A stretch of DNA of 64,000 bases from Zobellia amurskyensis (GCF_009725985.1 NZ_RCNR01000001.1:1-64000); one strand, 5' to 3'; counted from the first letter of the stretch, positions 43,914 through 53,426 are shown. Program-made: numbers and translations. The notes: generated from the sequence alone by a model not told the origin.

Positions 43914-44639
43914 TTAGATATTTATGATAAGGTCTTTTTCCGTTACCTTATCATATACATCTCGGCTAAAAACATAAAGCTTGGAAGGTTTCTTCGCTTT
44001 GCCTTTTTTGGTTTCGTTTAATGGAATTACATAGATTTTCTTCAACACCTTTTTTCTGAAATTTCTGTTGTCAATCTCTATATTTAAAACAGACTCAAAA
44101 GCTATTTGCAATTCATTTAGAGTGAATTTATGAGAGATTAAATCGAATATAACGGGCTCTACCATTATTTTTTTCTTTAAATCTTCTTGAGCATCATTAA
44201 TGATTTTATGGTGGTCAAACCCCAATTCGGGTAAGGATTTTAGTGGAAACCACTTAAATTCATCACTGCTTAAATGAATACGCTCCTTAGGTTGTATAAA
44301 ATAGTAAGCAATAGTCATGGATTGGACCTTAAGGCCATGGCTTCTTATCCACAATAAATCTTTGTCGGTTTTTGGTGTAGAGGTATTTCCGTAAGTGTGA
44401 AATTGAATTCTATTAAATTCGTTTAGAGAAGTTATGCGTTTAAAGATTATGTTGGCAGATTCTTCTAAAGTCTTGCTTATAAAAGCGCGTTCTCCTGTTA
44501 TTACCCAGTCATCTATTGTAGGAAGGTCTTCCCTGAACATATTAAGCGTTCGTTTTTGTAGCAAAACATACAAACCGTTTGATCCTAAGCCAAATATGAC
44601 ACAATTAACAGATACGTTGTCTAGTTTTCTAAAATCCAT
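43914..44639 (-). CDS. Nudix-fold plus winged-helix transcriptional regulator (NrtR/AraR-like), copy 1
   Basis: A 241-residue regulator. The N-terminal Nudix-like domain (about 8-145) has VSVNCVIFG and VITGERAFISKTLEE, but the catalytic REUxEE part of the Nudix box is replaced by FKRITSL, so hydrolase activity is not expected and the domain probably senses a sugar or phosphate ligand. The winged helix (about 160-235) ends with the shared motif SKLYVFSRDVYDKV. This layout matches the NrtR family, which in Bacteroides includes the arabinose regulator AraR. It is divergent from the mannitol dehydrogenase gene at 44799 with 159 bases between, so that gene is the likely target. Confidence 0.87.
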   Translation of the reverse strand: MDFRKLDNVSVNCVIFGLGSNGLYVLLQKRTLNMFREDLPTIDDWVITGERAFISKTLEESANIIFKRITSLNEFNRIQFHTYGNTSTPKTDKDLLWIRSHGLKVQSMTIAYYFIQPKERIHLSSDEFKWFPLKSLPELGFDHHKIINDAQEDLKKKIMVEPVIFDLISHKFTLNELQIAFESVLNIEIDNRNFRKKVLKKIYVIPLNETKKGKAKKPSKLYVFSRDVYDKVTEKDLIINI

Positions 44640-44798
44640 TCAAATACAGCTCTATTATCTTTAATTTTGCCCTAGTGAAACTAAGGTCTCAACTTCTATT
44701 TGGTCAATATACAATGAACCCTTAAAAAATTTCAATATAATTTTATTTTTTATGTAATTTCAGAGATTTTGGATACGGAGTAGATATAGAAAAGCATC

Positions 44799-46289
44799 AT
44801 GCAAAACCCGGTATATTTAAACATAGAAAATGTAGAGTCATTAAAGAACAGAGTGTCTACCCCTACATTTGACCGCGACAAAGTTATGACAAGTATAGCG
44901 CATATAGGCGTTAGTAACTTCCATAGAGCGCATCAGGCATATTATATGCATGAATTAATGGAGAAGCATGGTGGATTGAACTATGGTATTTGTGGAATAG
45001 ACTTATTGGATGCTGATCGAAAGATATATAATGTCTTGAAGGATCAAGACGGCCTCTATACCTTAATCGTAAAAGATGCGAACGAATCGGACCATGTAAA
45101 AATAATTGGATCTATAGTCGAATATTTTTTTGGACCTGAAAATCCAATGGCGGTCATAGAAAGATTGGCTCATCCTGATATTGAAATAATATCATTGACG
45201 ATTGCAGAGGACGGGTATCATTTAAATGAGATAACAGGAGAATTTGACCAAGAAAACCCTGTAGTTGCCGAAGATGTAAAAAATCCATTTTATCCTAAAA
45301 CTGTTTTTGGGTATTTGTTTCAAGCTTTTAAATTGAGAAAATCCCGTGGGCTAACCGGTTGCACTATATTATCGTGTGACAATATAAAGGGGAATGGGGA
45401 TACAGTTAAGGAATCTTTTTTTAACTATGTAAACAAAATTGAGCCTGAATTTTTATCGTGGTTAAAGGAGAATACTACTTTCCCTAATTCAATGGTTGAT
45501 AGGATAACGCCGTTAACCAGGTCGGAAGATATTGACACCTTAAAAAACAACTTTTTAATTGATGATCAATGGCCAGTGGTCTGTGAATCCTTTACCAATT
45601 GGATTATAGAAGATAATTTTTTTCATGAAAGGCCACAGTGGGAAAAAGGAGGGGTTCAATTTGTTGAGCATATTGAGTTTTATGATAAAATGAAACTTCA
45701 ACTGCTTAATGCAGGACATACTATATTAGGAATTTTAGGTACGCTTCAAGGTTATAAAACCGTAAGTGAAGCGGCAAACGATGAAGATTTCATGTACTTC
45801 CTAAAAACATATATGGATGAAGAGGTTATTCCTGTGTTGGATAAGGCAGAGGTCCATTTGGTAGAAAAGTACAAATCTACTTTGATTACTAGGTTCAAAA
45901 ACCCTTTTATATATGATAGTCTTTCAAGAATTTGCGATGAAAGTTCTACAAAGGTGCCCATCTTCATTTTGCCAACGGTTAAAGCGCAGTTGTCAAAAGA
46001 TAAGGTCATAGATAGGGTTGCTTTTGTAATTGCGGCATGGTGTAAATACTATGACGGTGTAGATGATCAAGGTAAGGCCTACAAGGTTTCGGATTCAATT
46101 AGTAATGTTCTTATTAGAAGGGCCACGCAATCTCAACAAGACCCGATTAAATTTTTAGAGATTGAATCTGTTTTTGGCGATTTGAATACCAACCCCGTTT
46201 TTATTGAAAAGTATGTGCGCTACCTACATCATATTAGAGAGCGCACAATTAAAGATTGTATTAAGGATTTCAATGTTAATTTATTATAG
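44799..46289 (+). CDS. Mannitol dehydrogenase family protein, copy 1
   Basis: A 496-residue long-chain polyol dehydrogenase that should oxidise a sugar alcohol (mannitol to fructose is the best known reaction) with NAD(P). The catalytic triad K299, N304, H307 is in place in KLQLLNAGH, with the same spacing as in Pseudomonas mannitol 2-dehydrogenase. The cofactor loop reads HIGVSNFHRAHQAYY, where Ser-Asn replaces the usual Gly-Gly or Gly-Asn, while copy 2 keeps GIGGF. It lies apart from the six-gene operon, converging on its last gene 12 bases away, and is divergent from Nudix-type regulator copy 1. It may have a different polyol or cofactor preference. Confidence 0.9.
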   Translation: MQNPVYLNIENVESLKNRVSTPTFDRDKVMTSIAHIGVSNFHRAHQAYYMHELMEKHGGLNYGICGIDLLDADRKIYNVLKDQDGLYTLIVKDANESDHVKIIGSIVEYFFGPENPMAVIERLAHPDIEIISLTIAEDGYHLNEITGEFDQENPVVAEDVKNPFYPKTVFGYLFQAFKLRKSRGLTGCTILSCDNIKGNGDTVKESFFNYVNKIEPEFLSWLKENTTFPNSMVDRITPLTRSEDIDTLKNNFLIDDQWPVVCESFTNWIIEDNFFHERPQWEKGGVQFVEHIEFYDKMKLQLLNAGHTILGILGTLQGYKTVSEAANDEDFMYFLKTYMDEEVIPVLDKAEVHLVEKYKSTLITRFKNPFIYDSLSRICDESSTKVPIFILPTVKAQLSKDKVIDRVAFVIAAWCKYYDGVDDQGKAYKVSDSISNVLIRRATQSQQDPIKFLEIESVFGDLNTNPVFIEKYVRYLHHIRERTIKDCIKDFNVNLL

Positions 46290-46301
46290 CATATCTGTTA
46301 T

Positions 46302-47183
46302 TTACGCATGAATCATTTGGTCAATTATGGTTTTCTCTATTTTAGGGTTAGCTCCTTGGCTACTGGCTACAATAGCACCCATGGCACAGGCAAAATCAAT
46401 GGAATCTTGAGGAGAAATACCTCTAAGCAACCTATCGGTTAAAGATGCTAAAAACGAATCCCCGGCACCAACGGTGTCAACAACAATTATTTGGTAGCCG
46501 TTATTATAATAAAACGCATCATTGTAATAAAGTAGGGCTCCGTTACTACCTCTTGTAACACAGATAGATTTTGTATTGGTGTGCTTCGCTATAAATTTGA
46601 TGTTTTCTTCTAAAGATTCGGATTCAAAATGTAGTGTTTCTGCTATTTCAAAAATTTCATCATCGTTAAACTTTATAAAGTCGGCAGCGTTCATTAATTG
46701 AGATAAAATCTCGGTCGTGTAGTGCGGAGCTCGTAGGTTTACATCAAAAATTTTATACTTCGCTAATTTCAAAAGCTCATGCAGAGTGTTTCTTGAGGTT
46801 TGATTTCTTGCTACTAAGCTTCCAAAAATAAATGCATCTGCGGATTGGGTGATTTTCTTTGAATCCTCGGTGAGTTGAATATCGTCCCAAGCTCTGGGAG
46901 ATTCTATGGTGTACAAAGCAGAGCCTTGGTCGTTCAAGGAAACTTTTACATCTCCGGTTTTTAGAGTATCGTCAACTTGTACGCTTTGGGTATAAACACC
47001 TTGTTCGTTAAGAAACCTGACTATTTCATCTCCTGCTGCGTCATTTCCTACCTTGCTAATTAGACTTACCTCGTTTTCCAATGATCGCAACCGTACGGCC
47101 ACGTTTAAAGGAGCTCCTCCAATTTTTTTGTGAGTAGGAAAAACATCCCATAGGACCTCTCCAAAGCAAACTATGTTTTTCAT
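46302..47183 (-). CDS. Fructokinase (PfkB family)
   Basis: A 293-residue sugar kinase. The N terminus has VLWDVFPTHKKIGGAPLNVAV (the substrate glycines), and the C-terminal signature VDTVGAGDSFLASL supplies the catalytic Asp and anion hole. Position directly after mannitol dehydrogenase (no gap between ATG and stop) supports a fructokinase role: fructose from mannitol oxidation to fructose-6-phosphate. It is the last gene of the six-gene operon. Confidence 0.92.
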   Translation of the reverse strand: MKNIVCFGEVLWDVFPTHKKIGGAPLNVAVRLRSLENEVSLISKVGNDAAGDEIVRFLNEQGVYTQSVQVDDTLKTGDVKVSLNDQGSALYTIESPRAWDDIQLTEDSKKITQSADAFIFGSLVARNQTSRNTLHELLKLAKYKIFDVNLRAPHYTTEILSQLMNAADFIKFNDDEIFEIAETLHFESESLEENIKFIAKHTNTKSICVTRGSNGALLYYNDAFYYNNGYQIIVVDTVGAGDSFLASLTDRLLRGISPQDSIDFACAMGAIVASSQGANPKIEKTIIDQMIHA

Positions 47184-48680
47184 TTAAATATTATTAAGAG
47201 CCTTGTTATTCATTTGGGTCACACATTTTTCTACACCATATTTCAGAATGTTTTGGTATGCAATAGAATAGGCGTCAACAAACTTTTTAGAATCTTTTAG
47301 CTTTCCAAAAACGGATTCTAAATCTAAAAACGATGCAGGGTTTTCCTTGGCAACCAGTGCTTTTTCTTTTAGTAGCGTTCCATGAGCATCTTTAATATTT
47401 AACGCGTTGCCCTTCTCATCAACACCTATACTGTAAATTGCCCAAGCAGCTATTACAAAGGCTGCATAATCTATAGAGCCATTTTTTTCTAATTGCACAT
47501 TTACCGTGGGTAAAATAAAAATGGGAATTTTAGCGGAGCTCTCGGAACAGATTCTATCTATTTGGTCTTTGATGTAAATATTACCAAACCTTTGCAGTAG
47601 GGATTGTTTGTATTTTTTTAGGTCAACACCTTCTAGATCACCTAAGGTAGGAGTCACCTCTTTATCCATATAAGTATTTAAAAAGGTACGTATGGCTTCG
47701 TTGTGGACAGATTCATCAATAGTTTCGTATCCCATTAGCGCTCCAAGGATGCCTAATACGGAGTGTCCTGCATTAAGGAGGCTAAGCTTCATTTTTTCAT
47801 AAGGAACCACATCTTCTACAAATTGTGCTCCTACCGTTTCCCAGGCGGGTCTTCCCGATGTAAAGTTATCTTCTATGATCCACTGCTTAAAGGGTTCACA
47901 AACTACGGGCCATGCATCATCAACTCCGCTGGTTTCTTTTAATAGGGTAATATCTTTTTCGGATGTGGCGGGAGTGATTCTGTCTACCATGCCGTTAGGG
48001 AAGGATACGTTAGATTTTATCCAAGGTACGAGGTCCGGTTCGGCCTTGTTTACATAACTTAACAGCATTCTTTCCGTCATATGTCCATTCCCTTGAATGT
48101 TGTCGCAAGACTGAATGGTACAACCTGCCAATCCTCTTTCCTTTCGGAGTTTTAAAGCTTGGGTCAAATAACCAAAAATTGTTTTGGGAGCTTGTGGGTT
48201 TTCAAAGTCATGTTGAATTAAAGGATTGGTAAAATCAAAAGCACCCGTTGCTTCGTTGTAGTTATAGCCACCTTCGGTAATGGTAAGGGTTATAATCTTA
48301 ACATCGTCACTTGCCATTTTCTCTATTACCTGTATTGGGTTCTCCGGGGCAAACAGGTATTCCACAATTGATCCTATGACCCGTTTGGTCAAAGAGCCAT
48401 CTAATTCCTTTACGATAAGGGTATATAGCCCATCTTGCTCCTTAAGCGTATTGTAAATTTTAGTATCAAAATCTAACAGGGCAATACCGCAAATACCCCA
48501 ATCCGAGTTGGCTGGGTCATGCAATAACTGATCGGTATAGTAGGCTTCGTGAGATCTATGGAAACCACCAATGCCTACATGAACAATACCCGTTTTTATA
48601 GTAGATCTATCGTATTCGGGAATAAGAACCTTATCTGTAAACTTGCTAAGGTTTTTGTTATTTAATTTATAACTAGTCAT
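47184..48680 (-). CDS. Mannitol 2-dehydrogenase family protein, copy 2
   Basis: About 498 residues from the ATG at 48680; the upstream in-frame extension overlaps the permease and is rejected. The N-terminal Rossmann part has HVGIGGFHRSHEAYY, and the catalytic K298, N303, H306 lie in KLSLLNAGH. DEKGN- and ILPTVNVQLEKNG-like segments are shared with copy 1 (overall the two are clearly paralogous). Its placement between permease and fructokinase fits cytoplasmic oxidation of imported mannitol to fructose. Sorbitol or arabinitol remain possible. Confidence 0.92.
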   Translation of the reverse strand: MTSYKLNNKNLSKFTDKVLIPEYDRSTIKTGIVHVGIGGFHRSHEAYYTDQLLHDPANSDWGICGIALLDFDTKIYNTLKEQDGLYTLIVKELDGSLTKRVIGSIVEYLFAPENPIQVIEKMASDDVKIITLTITEGGYNYNEATGAFDFTNPLIQHDFENPQAPKTIFGYLTQALKLRKERGLAGCTIQSCDNIQGNGHMTERMLLSYVNKAEPDLVPWIKSNVSFPNGMVDRITPATSEKDITLLKETSGVDDAWPVVCEPFKQWIIEDNFTSGRPAWETVGAQFVEDVVPYEKMKLSLLNAGHSVLGILGALMGYETIDESVHNEAIRTFLNTYMDKEVTPTLGDLEGVDLKKYKQSLLQRFGNIYIKDQIDRICSESSAKIPIFILPTVNVQLEKNGSIDYAAFVIAAWAIYSIGVDEKGNALNIKDAHGTLLKEKALVAKENPASFLDLESVFGKLKDSKKFVDAYSIAYQNILKYGVEKCVTQMNNKALNNI

Positions 48681-48702
48681 ATACTTAACTTTTATGTTTT
48701 TA

Positions 48703-49671
48703 TTATTTGCTTTCGAACTTTTGAAGAAGAACGGCAAAGATGATTATAGCACCTTTCACTACCTGTTGAGGGTACGAGGGTACATTAAGAAGATTTAATA
48801 TGTTGCTTATTAGACCTAAAATAAGAACGCCCATTAAGGTGTTGATGGCTGTTCCTTTTCCTCCATTTAAGCTTGCGCCGCCAATTACTACCGCGGCAAT
48901 GGCATCAAGTTCCCAGGCCATGCCCATATTGGGCGATCCCAAATTTGTTCTGGAGGCAACGATAATAGCAGCGGTAGCAGCCAAGGCTCCGGAAATTGCA
49001 TAGACCAAAAACTTATACTTGTTTACTTTGATGCCTGATAATCTAGAGGCCTCTTCATTACTTCCTATGGCTATGATTAATCTTCCAAACACATTGTAAC
49101 GCAGCATTACCATTGCGCAGATGACAATTAAGAAAAATACGATTGCAATATTAGGAATGCCTAAGGTTGAATTGTTCGCGAAGTCTGACATGTATAGTCC
49201 TCCGTAAGTCGTGAAAGTAATTGGTGACCCTTTTGCATAGATGAAACCCAAGCCCCTTGCAATGGTCATTAGGGCGAGTGTTGCTATAAAGGGCGCCATT
49301 TTTTGAAAGGCAACAAGATAGCCCGCCACACTTCCTAATGAAAATCCAATAACTATGGTCAGTAGAATAGCTAGGGGCAAGATAAACGTATTCACCAAAA
49401 TGGCGAAAGTAACTGCTAATAGAGCTACCATGGAGCCCACGGATAGATCAATTCCGCCGGTTAAAATAACGATGAGCATTCCAATACTAATAATACCGAT
49501 ACCGGAAACCTGTTTTAGTAAGTTGGACAAGTTTACCGATGTAAAGAACACATCTGAAATTAATGCTGAAAAGAGTACCAGTACTATGAAAATGAAAATT
49601 GTATTGTGTTTAATCAAAAATTTAAGGAATCCTCCAGGGCTACTAAGTTGTTCTTTTATTGTTAAGGCCAT
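48703..49671 (-). CDS. Ribose-type ABC transporter permease (RbsC-like)
   Basis: A 322-residue inner-membrane permease with 8-10 hydrophobic helices. The CUT2 family segment GIISIGMLIVILTGGIDLSV followed by GSMVAL is diagnostic, and LDAIAAVVIGGASLNGGKG near residue 255 is the ATPase coupling region. A single permease gene with a double ATPase and a ribose-type binding protein makes a complete importer, inferred for a polyol. It starts 23 bases after the ATPase gene and is followed by the dehydrogenase at 22 bases. Confidence 0.95.
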   Translation of the reverse strand: MALTIKEQLSSPGGFLKFLIKHNTIFIFIVLVLFSALISDVFFTSVNLSNLLKQVSGIGIISIGMLIVILTGGIDLSVGSMVALLAVTFAILVNTFILPLAILLTIVIGFSLGSVAGYLVAFQKMAPFIATLALMTIARGLGFIYAKGSPITFTTYGGLYMSDFANNSTLGIPNIAIVFFLIVICAMVMLRYNVFGRLIIAIGSNEEASRLSGIKVNKYKFLVYAISGALAATAAIIVASRTNLGSPNMGMAWELDAIAAVVIGGASLNGGKGTAINTLMGVLILGLISNILNLLNVPSYPQQVVKGAIIIFAVLLQKFESK

Positions 49672-49693
49672 GATATATTTTTTTATGGTTGGA

Positions 49694-51214
49694 TTATGTT
49701 GTTTTTAATGCTTTTCCAATGGAGTAGCGTAGAATGTTTTCTTCGGAAAACTGGTCTTTAGTTAGTTCACCATAGAAAGTGCCTTTGTGCATGACCATGA
49801 TGCGGTCCGAAATACCCATTATTTCTGGCATATCTGAAGAAATGACCACTACACCTACGCCTTTCTCGGCAACTTCGTTTATTAGATTATAGATTTCAAC
49901 TTTGGCGCCCACATCCACCCCTCGTGTAGGTTCATCAATAATAATTACCTTACTATCTACACTCAACCATTTGGCCAAGGCCACTTTTTGTTGGTTGCCC
50001 CCGCTTAGGTTTCCTACATTTACTTCAGAACTTGGAGCTTTTACATTTAACTTCTCTATTAGATCTAAAACGTTCTCATACTCTTTGTCCACCTTTAAAA
50101 AACCGAGTCTGCTGGAAATAGGTCTAAAATTGGTTACGCTTATATTTCTTCTTATGGAAAGTGGTAAAAAGACACCTTCTTCTTTCCGGTCTTCGGATAC
50201 AAAACCAATTTGATGTCCTACGGCATCCACTGGCGTCTTTGTTTTTATCTCTTTTCCGTTTAAAATTAACGTTCCGGATTTCTTCTTCTCAGCTCCAAAA
50301 ATCAACTTTGCTGTTTCTGTTCTTCCACTACCTCCTAAACCTGCTATTCCAAGAACTTCACCAGGTTTTACAGAAAATGATACATTATGGACCAAGTTGT
50401 TTTTAGCCGTTAAATTCTTAACTTCAAAAATGGGTTCTGCGCCTACTGTTGCGTTACGTACGGGATAGAGGTCTTTTAATTCGCGGCCGATCATCAATCG
50501 GATAATACTATCCGTATCGGTCTCGGAAACAGGTAAACAACCTGTGTCTACACCATCTCTAAGGACAGTTATGGAATCTGCTATTTTAAAGATTTCTTCT
50601 AAATGGTGAGAGATGTAAATAATGGAAATGCCTTTTTCCTTTAGCCTGAACAGATTGTCAAATAATTTTTGCGTATCGGTAGGGTCAAAAACGGTAGTGG
50701 GCTCATCCAATACCAGTACTTTTGTGTCTTCCGATAAGGCCTTGGCAATTTCTACAACTTGTTTTTGCACGATACTCAAATCTCTGACTCGTGCAGATGC
50801 ATCAATTTTAAACCCCAAGGAATCTATAAGTTCTTGTGCGTCTTTGGTTATTTTTTTCCAGTTCATCCAGAACTTATTTGCGCCAAGTTTGTGCAAATAA
50901 ATGTTCTCTGCAACGGAAAGGTCGTTTACCAGAGATAGTTCTTGGTACACCACACTAATGCCTTTTACCTGGCCTTCATGCGTGTTTTTTAGATTAAGTT
51001 CTTCGCCGTTCAGTAAAACTTTGCCGCCATCTTTTTGGTGAACTCCACTAAGAATTTTCACCAACGTAGATTTTCCGGCGCCGTTTTCGCCAAGTAGCGC
51101 ATGAATTTCTCCGTGCTTTACTCTAAGATTTACACCTTCAAGTACAGAAACAACCCCAAAGCTTTTTGATATTCCGGTCATTTCAACTCGGTATTCGCTA
51201 TTTTCAGTTTTCAT
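49694..51214 (-). CDS. Sugar ABC transporter double ATPase (RbsA-like)
   Basis: About 506 residues from the ATG at 51214 (a TTG three codons upstream is less likely). Two nucleotide-binding domains: NBD1 has Walker A GENGAGKST near residue 42, DLSIVQKQ as signature and VLDEPT; NBD2 has the altered Walker A GLGGSGRTET, as is usual in this family, signature LSGGNQQK and IIIDEPTRGVDVGAK. It energises the CUT2 importer with the permease and binding protein next to it. Confidence 0.96.
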   Translation of the reverse strand: MKTENSEYRVEMTGISKSFGVVSVLEGVNLRVKHGEIHALLGENGAGKSTLVKILSGVHQKDGGKVLLNGEELNLKNTHEGQVKGISVVYQELSLVNDLSVAENIYLHKLGANKFWMNWKKITKDAQELIDSLGFKIDASARVRDLSIVQKQVVEIAKALSEDTKVLVLDEPTTVFDPTDTQKLFDNLFRLKEKGISIIYISHHLEEIFKIADSITVLRDGVDTGCLPVSETDTDSIIRLMIGRELKDLYPVRNATVGAEPIFEVKNLTAKNNLVHNVSFSVKPGEVLGIAGLGGSGRTETAKLIFGAEKKKSGTLILNGKEIKTKTPVDAVGHQIGFVSEDRKEEGVFLPLSIRRNISVTNFRPISSRLGFLKVDKEYENVLDLIEKLNVKAPSSEVNVGNLSGGNQQKVALAKWLSVDSKVIIIDEPTRGVDVGAKVEIYNLINEVAEKGVGVVVISSDMPEIMGISDRIMVMHKGTFYGELTKDQFSEENILRYSIGKALKTT

Positions 51215-51253
51215 TTCTAACAAGGTTTGTTTAATAAATGTTCCGGACTCCCT

Positions 51254-52309
51254 TTAAAATATAGCATCTGGTCTGTAGTATTTTGCCGCATTTTCTTTGG
51301 TAATCAGTAGCGGGGCAGTGTATGAGTTTTTAGGAAAATCTGTTTTGCCGTTCATGTATTGAATTGCATATTGAACTGCGTTTTTACCTATTTGAACAGG
51401 ACTGTTCATAGCGGTACAACCGTAAAAATCTGTTTCCATAATATATTTAATGGCTTCTTTTTGTCCGTCTGCACCTGCAACAATTAAAATATCATCTGTT
51501 TTTCCGGCCTGCGCAATTGCTTTAATGGCGCCCAGTACACAAACATCGGACTCGGTAATGACCACGTTTACATCGGGGTGTGCTACCAATACATCCTCCA
51601 TGGCCTGTAGTCCACCTGCATATGACCAGTTGGTGTACATCTGGGTTTTTATATCTAGGTCAATATATCCTAGCGTTCTTAGTTGTTCTTCGGTGATGCC
51701 CTGTAACAGCCCTTGTTTACGAGTCTTGCCTACAGGGTTGCCAGCATTACCACTTAGCAAGGCTATGTTCATTTTCTTTTTACCAAATTTCTTGGCGAGC
51801 CATTCTCCTGCAAGTTCTCCGTTTGCTAAGTTGTTAGATTGAATGGTCGTTACGAAATCTGCCGATGGATCTATAGAGCTATCTATTATGAATACCGGAA
51901 TGCCAGCGGCTTTGGCAACTTTGGTAACACCTACCAGGGCATCTGGGTCTAGTGGGTTAAGGAGAAGTGCATCAATGCCTTTTGTGATCAAATCCTCAAC
52001 CGCGGCAATCTGTTTGTTAATGTCATTTTGGCCATCGGCAGATAGGAAGGTCATGCCGTTATTTTCAGTAGTAGCCTTAATGCTTTGGAACAACGCTTGG
52101 TAGTAAGGTGCGTTTAATGAAGGGGTGCAATAGCCAATTCTTTTTCCTGATAGATCTATTTTGCTCACAAAATTTTCTTCGGTATCTTCTGTCGTATTAT
52201 TAGATGCTTTGCTTGTTTCTAACTGTCTGGCGCAACTGCCCACGAATAGTAATGCGATCATCATAAATGGACCGATGATTTTTTTTAAGGCTGAATTTGG
52301 TTTTTTCAT
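51254..52309 (-). CDS. Sugar-binding lipoprotein of the ABC importer
   Basis: A 351-residue binding protein with signal ending FVGSCAR (lipobox Cys 26). A linker rich in Asn/Thr/Glu follows, then the Peripla_BP_4 fold: RIGYCTPSLNAPYYQALF, GIDALLLNPLDPDAL, FIIDSSIDPS, and NVVITESDVCVLGAIKAI. Binding proteins of this class recognise pentoses, hexoses or autoinducer-2; the operon context points to a hexitol. Anchoring by lipid is unusual for E. coli counterparts but frequent in Bacteroidota. Confidence 0.93.
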   Translation of the reverse strand: MKKPNSALKKIIGPFMMIALLFVGSCARQLETSKASNNTTEDTEENFVSKIDLSGKRIGYCTPSLNAPYYQALFQSIKATTENNGMTFLSADGQNDINKQIAAVEDLITKGIDALLLNPLDPDALVGVTKVAKAAGIPVFIIDSSIDPSADFVTTIQSNNLANGELAGEWLAKKFGKKKMNIALLSGNAGNPVGKTRKQGLLQGITEEQLRTLGYIDLDIKTQMYTNWSYAGGLQAMEDVLVAHPDVNVVITESDVCVLGAIKAIAQAGKTDDILIVAGADGQKEAIKYIMETDFYGCTAMNSPVQIGKNAVQYAIQYMNGKTDFPKNSYTAPLLITKENAAKYYRPDAIF

Positions 52310-52347
52310 AATCGATACTATTAGTTGTTATTTATGTTCAAGTTTTA

Positions 52348-53244
52348 TTAAAATAAAGAAAAATCTAATGATAAGACTGTTATTTGCTTCTCTGGGTTCC
52401 ACATGGCGGTAACTTCAACAGGCATTTCGTAGCTACCTAGGTTAATGTTCTTGTTTAGGGTCAAGCCTACGTTAATAATATTTCCTTTGTCTTCGGTATA
52501 GAATGTTTTGTCCGTTAAGAAAGACCAAGCGCCACCTGCAAACAATGATAGTTCGTAATTATCTATTTCCCATACTTTGCTTTTTACTTCAAAATAATGG
52601 GTCCATGAATTTTTTAACGAACCATTGGATTGGACTTTGTAATCGCCGGAACCGCCGCCAACAATGGTAGCTAGATATAGTAGTGTATTTGGAGTGACCT
52701 TATAGCCAAAATTGATGTCTACAAAATTGTAACCCTGAGTTTTATCGTAACTCCAATAGCGTAGCTTGTCGCCTCTTTCCTCAACTCCTGTATAATTGTT
52801 GTGTGATACGGCTTCGGCAAAGAACGTATCGGAAAACCTATAAACTGTATAGATTGAAAACTCCATGTAATTAGCACTTACGTTTTGTCCCGAATTTTTG
52901 TGGATAACATCGGTGCTGGTAAATCCGGCACCGCCCCAAACACCAAGTGTAAATTTTTCATTTCTTGAATTATATTCTAAGTGAGTTGCGAACATAGCAC
53001 CAGGGTGAACTACAAAGCCGTGCCATATATGCATGTTTTTCAAGTGACCACCAGTGTTAAAAGGTTTGTAGCGGTCTTTGTTTTGTGTTTCGTCTTGAGC
53101 CGCCCCTAAATTGATGCCAAAAAAGAGAATGAACAATAAGGCTGCCGTAAAAGAAGCTTTTCTGAATTGTTTTGATTCCTCACAATTTGAATTCTTCAGG
53201 GTAAAACCGATTCTAATAGTGACAGTTGGTAGTATTAGTTTCAT
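52348..53244 (-). CDS. Outer-membrane beta-barrel protein, first gene of the polyol operon
   Basis: A 298-residue protein. The hydrophobic signal segment (FTAALLFILFFGINLGAAQ) lies at residues 32-50 because about 30 residues precede it; no internal ATG offers a shorter form. The mature chain is strand-rich with alternating aromatic residues (GFVVHPGAMFATHLEYNS, FSIYTVYRFSDTFFAEAV, YKVTPNTLLYLATIVGGG) and ends with a hydrophobic final strand LDFSLF, so a barrel or porin is likely. It is the promoter-proximal gene and could be the outer-membrane entry for the polyol, as no TonB-dependent receptor is in the locus. No family name is recognised. Confidence 0.8.
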   Translation of the reverse strand: MKLILPTVTIRIGFTLKNSNCEESKQFRKASFTAALLFILFFGINLGAAQDETQNKDRYKPFNTGGHLKNMHIWHGFVVHPGAMFATHLEYNSRNEKFTLGVWGGAGFTSTDVIHKNSGQNVSANYMEFSIYTVYRFSDTFFAEAVSHNNYTGVEERGDKLRYWSYDKTQGYNFVDINFGYKVTPNTLLYLATIVGGGSGDYKVQSNGSLKNSWTHYFEVKSKVWEIDNYELSLFAGGAWSFLTDKTFYTEDKGNIINVGLTLNKNINLGSYEMPVEVTAMWNPEKQITVLSLDFSLF

Positions 53245-53274
53245 TATATCAAGGTTTTAGGCTGATAAATTAAT

Positions 53275-53293
53275 AAACGTCATATTAACGTTT
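53275..53293. promoter_or_regulatory. Candidate operator 1: 19-bp inverted repeat before the polyol operon
   Basis: AAACGT (53275-53280) and ACGTTT (53288-53293) form a perfect inverted repeat with a 7-base spacer, 31 bases upstream of the operon's first ATG. A second copy with one mismatch lies at 53427-53445. Confidence 0.55.
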
Positions 53294-53426
53294 GTTAAGC
53301 AAATGAAAACTATATTTTTTTACTTACCAAATTAATTAACATAAAAAATGTGATATTTTACCCGTATTATATGCGAAATTACCTTATTTCCCTTTGTTTT
53401 ATTGATGTATAGGTAATTTTAATAAA

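Noticed and set aside
44745-44755. ATTTTTTATGT, inverse of an AT-rich motif upstream of regulator copy 2
   Set aside because: Low-complexity AT sequence; no match to the AAAYGT-N7-ACGTTT operator pattern was found in this region.
53341-53361. Possible third operator copy (AAATGT followed by TTACCCG)
   Set aside because: Only one half-site fits; the other half does not match ACGTTT at the right spacing.
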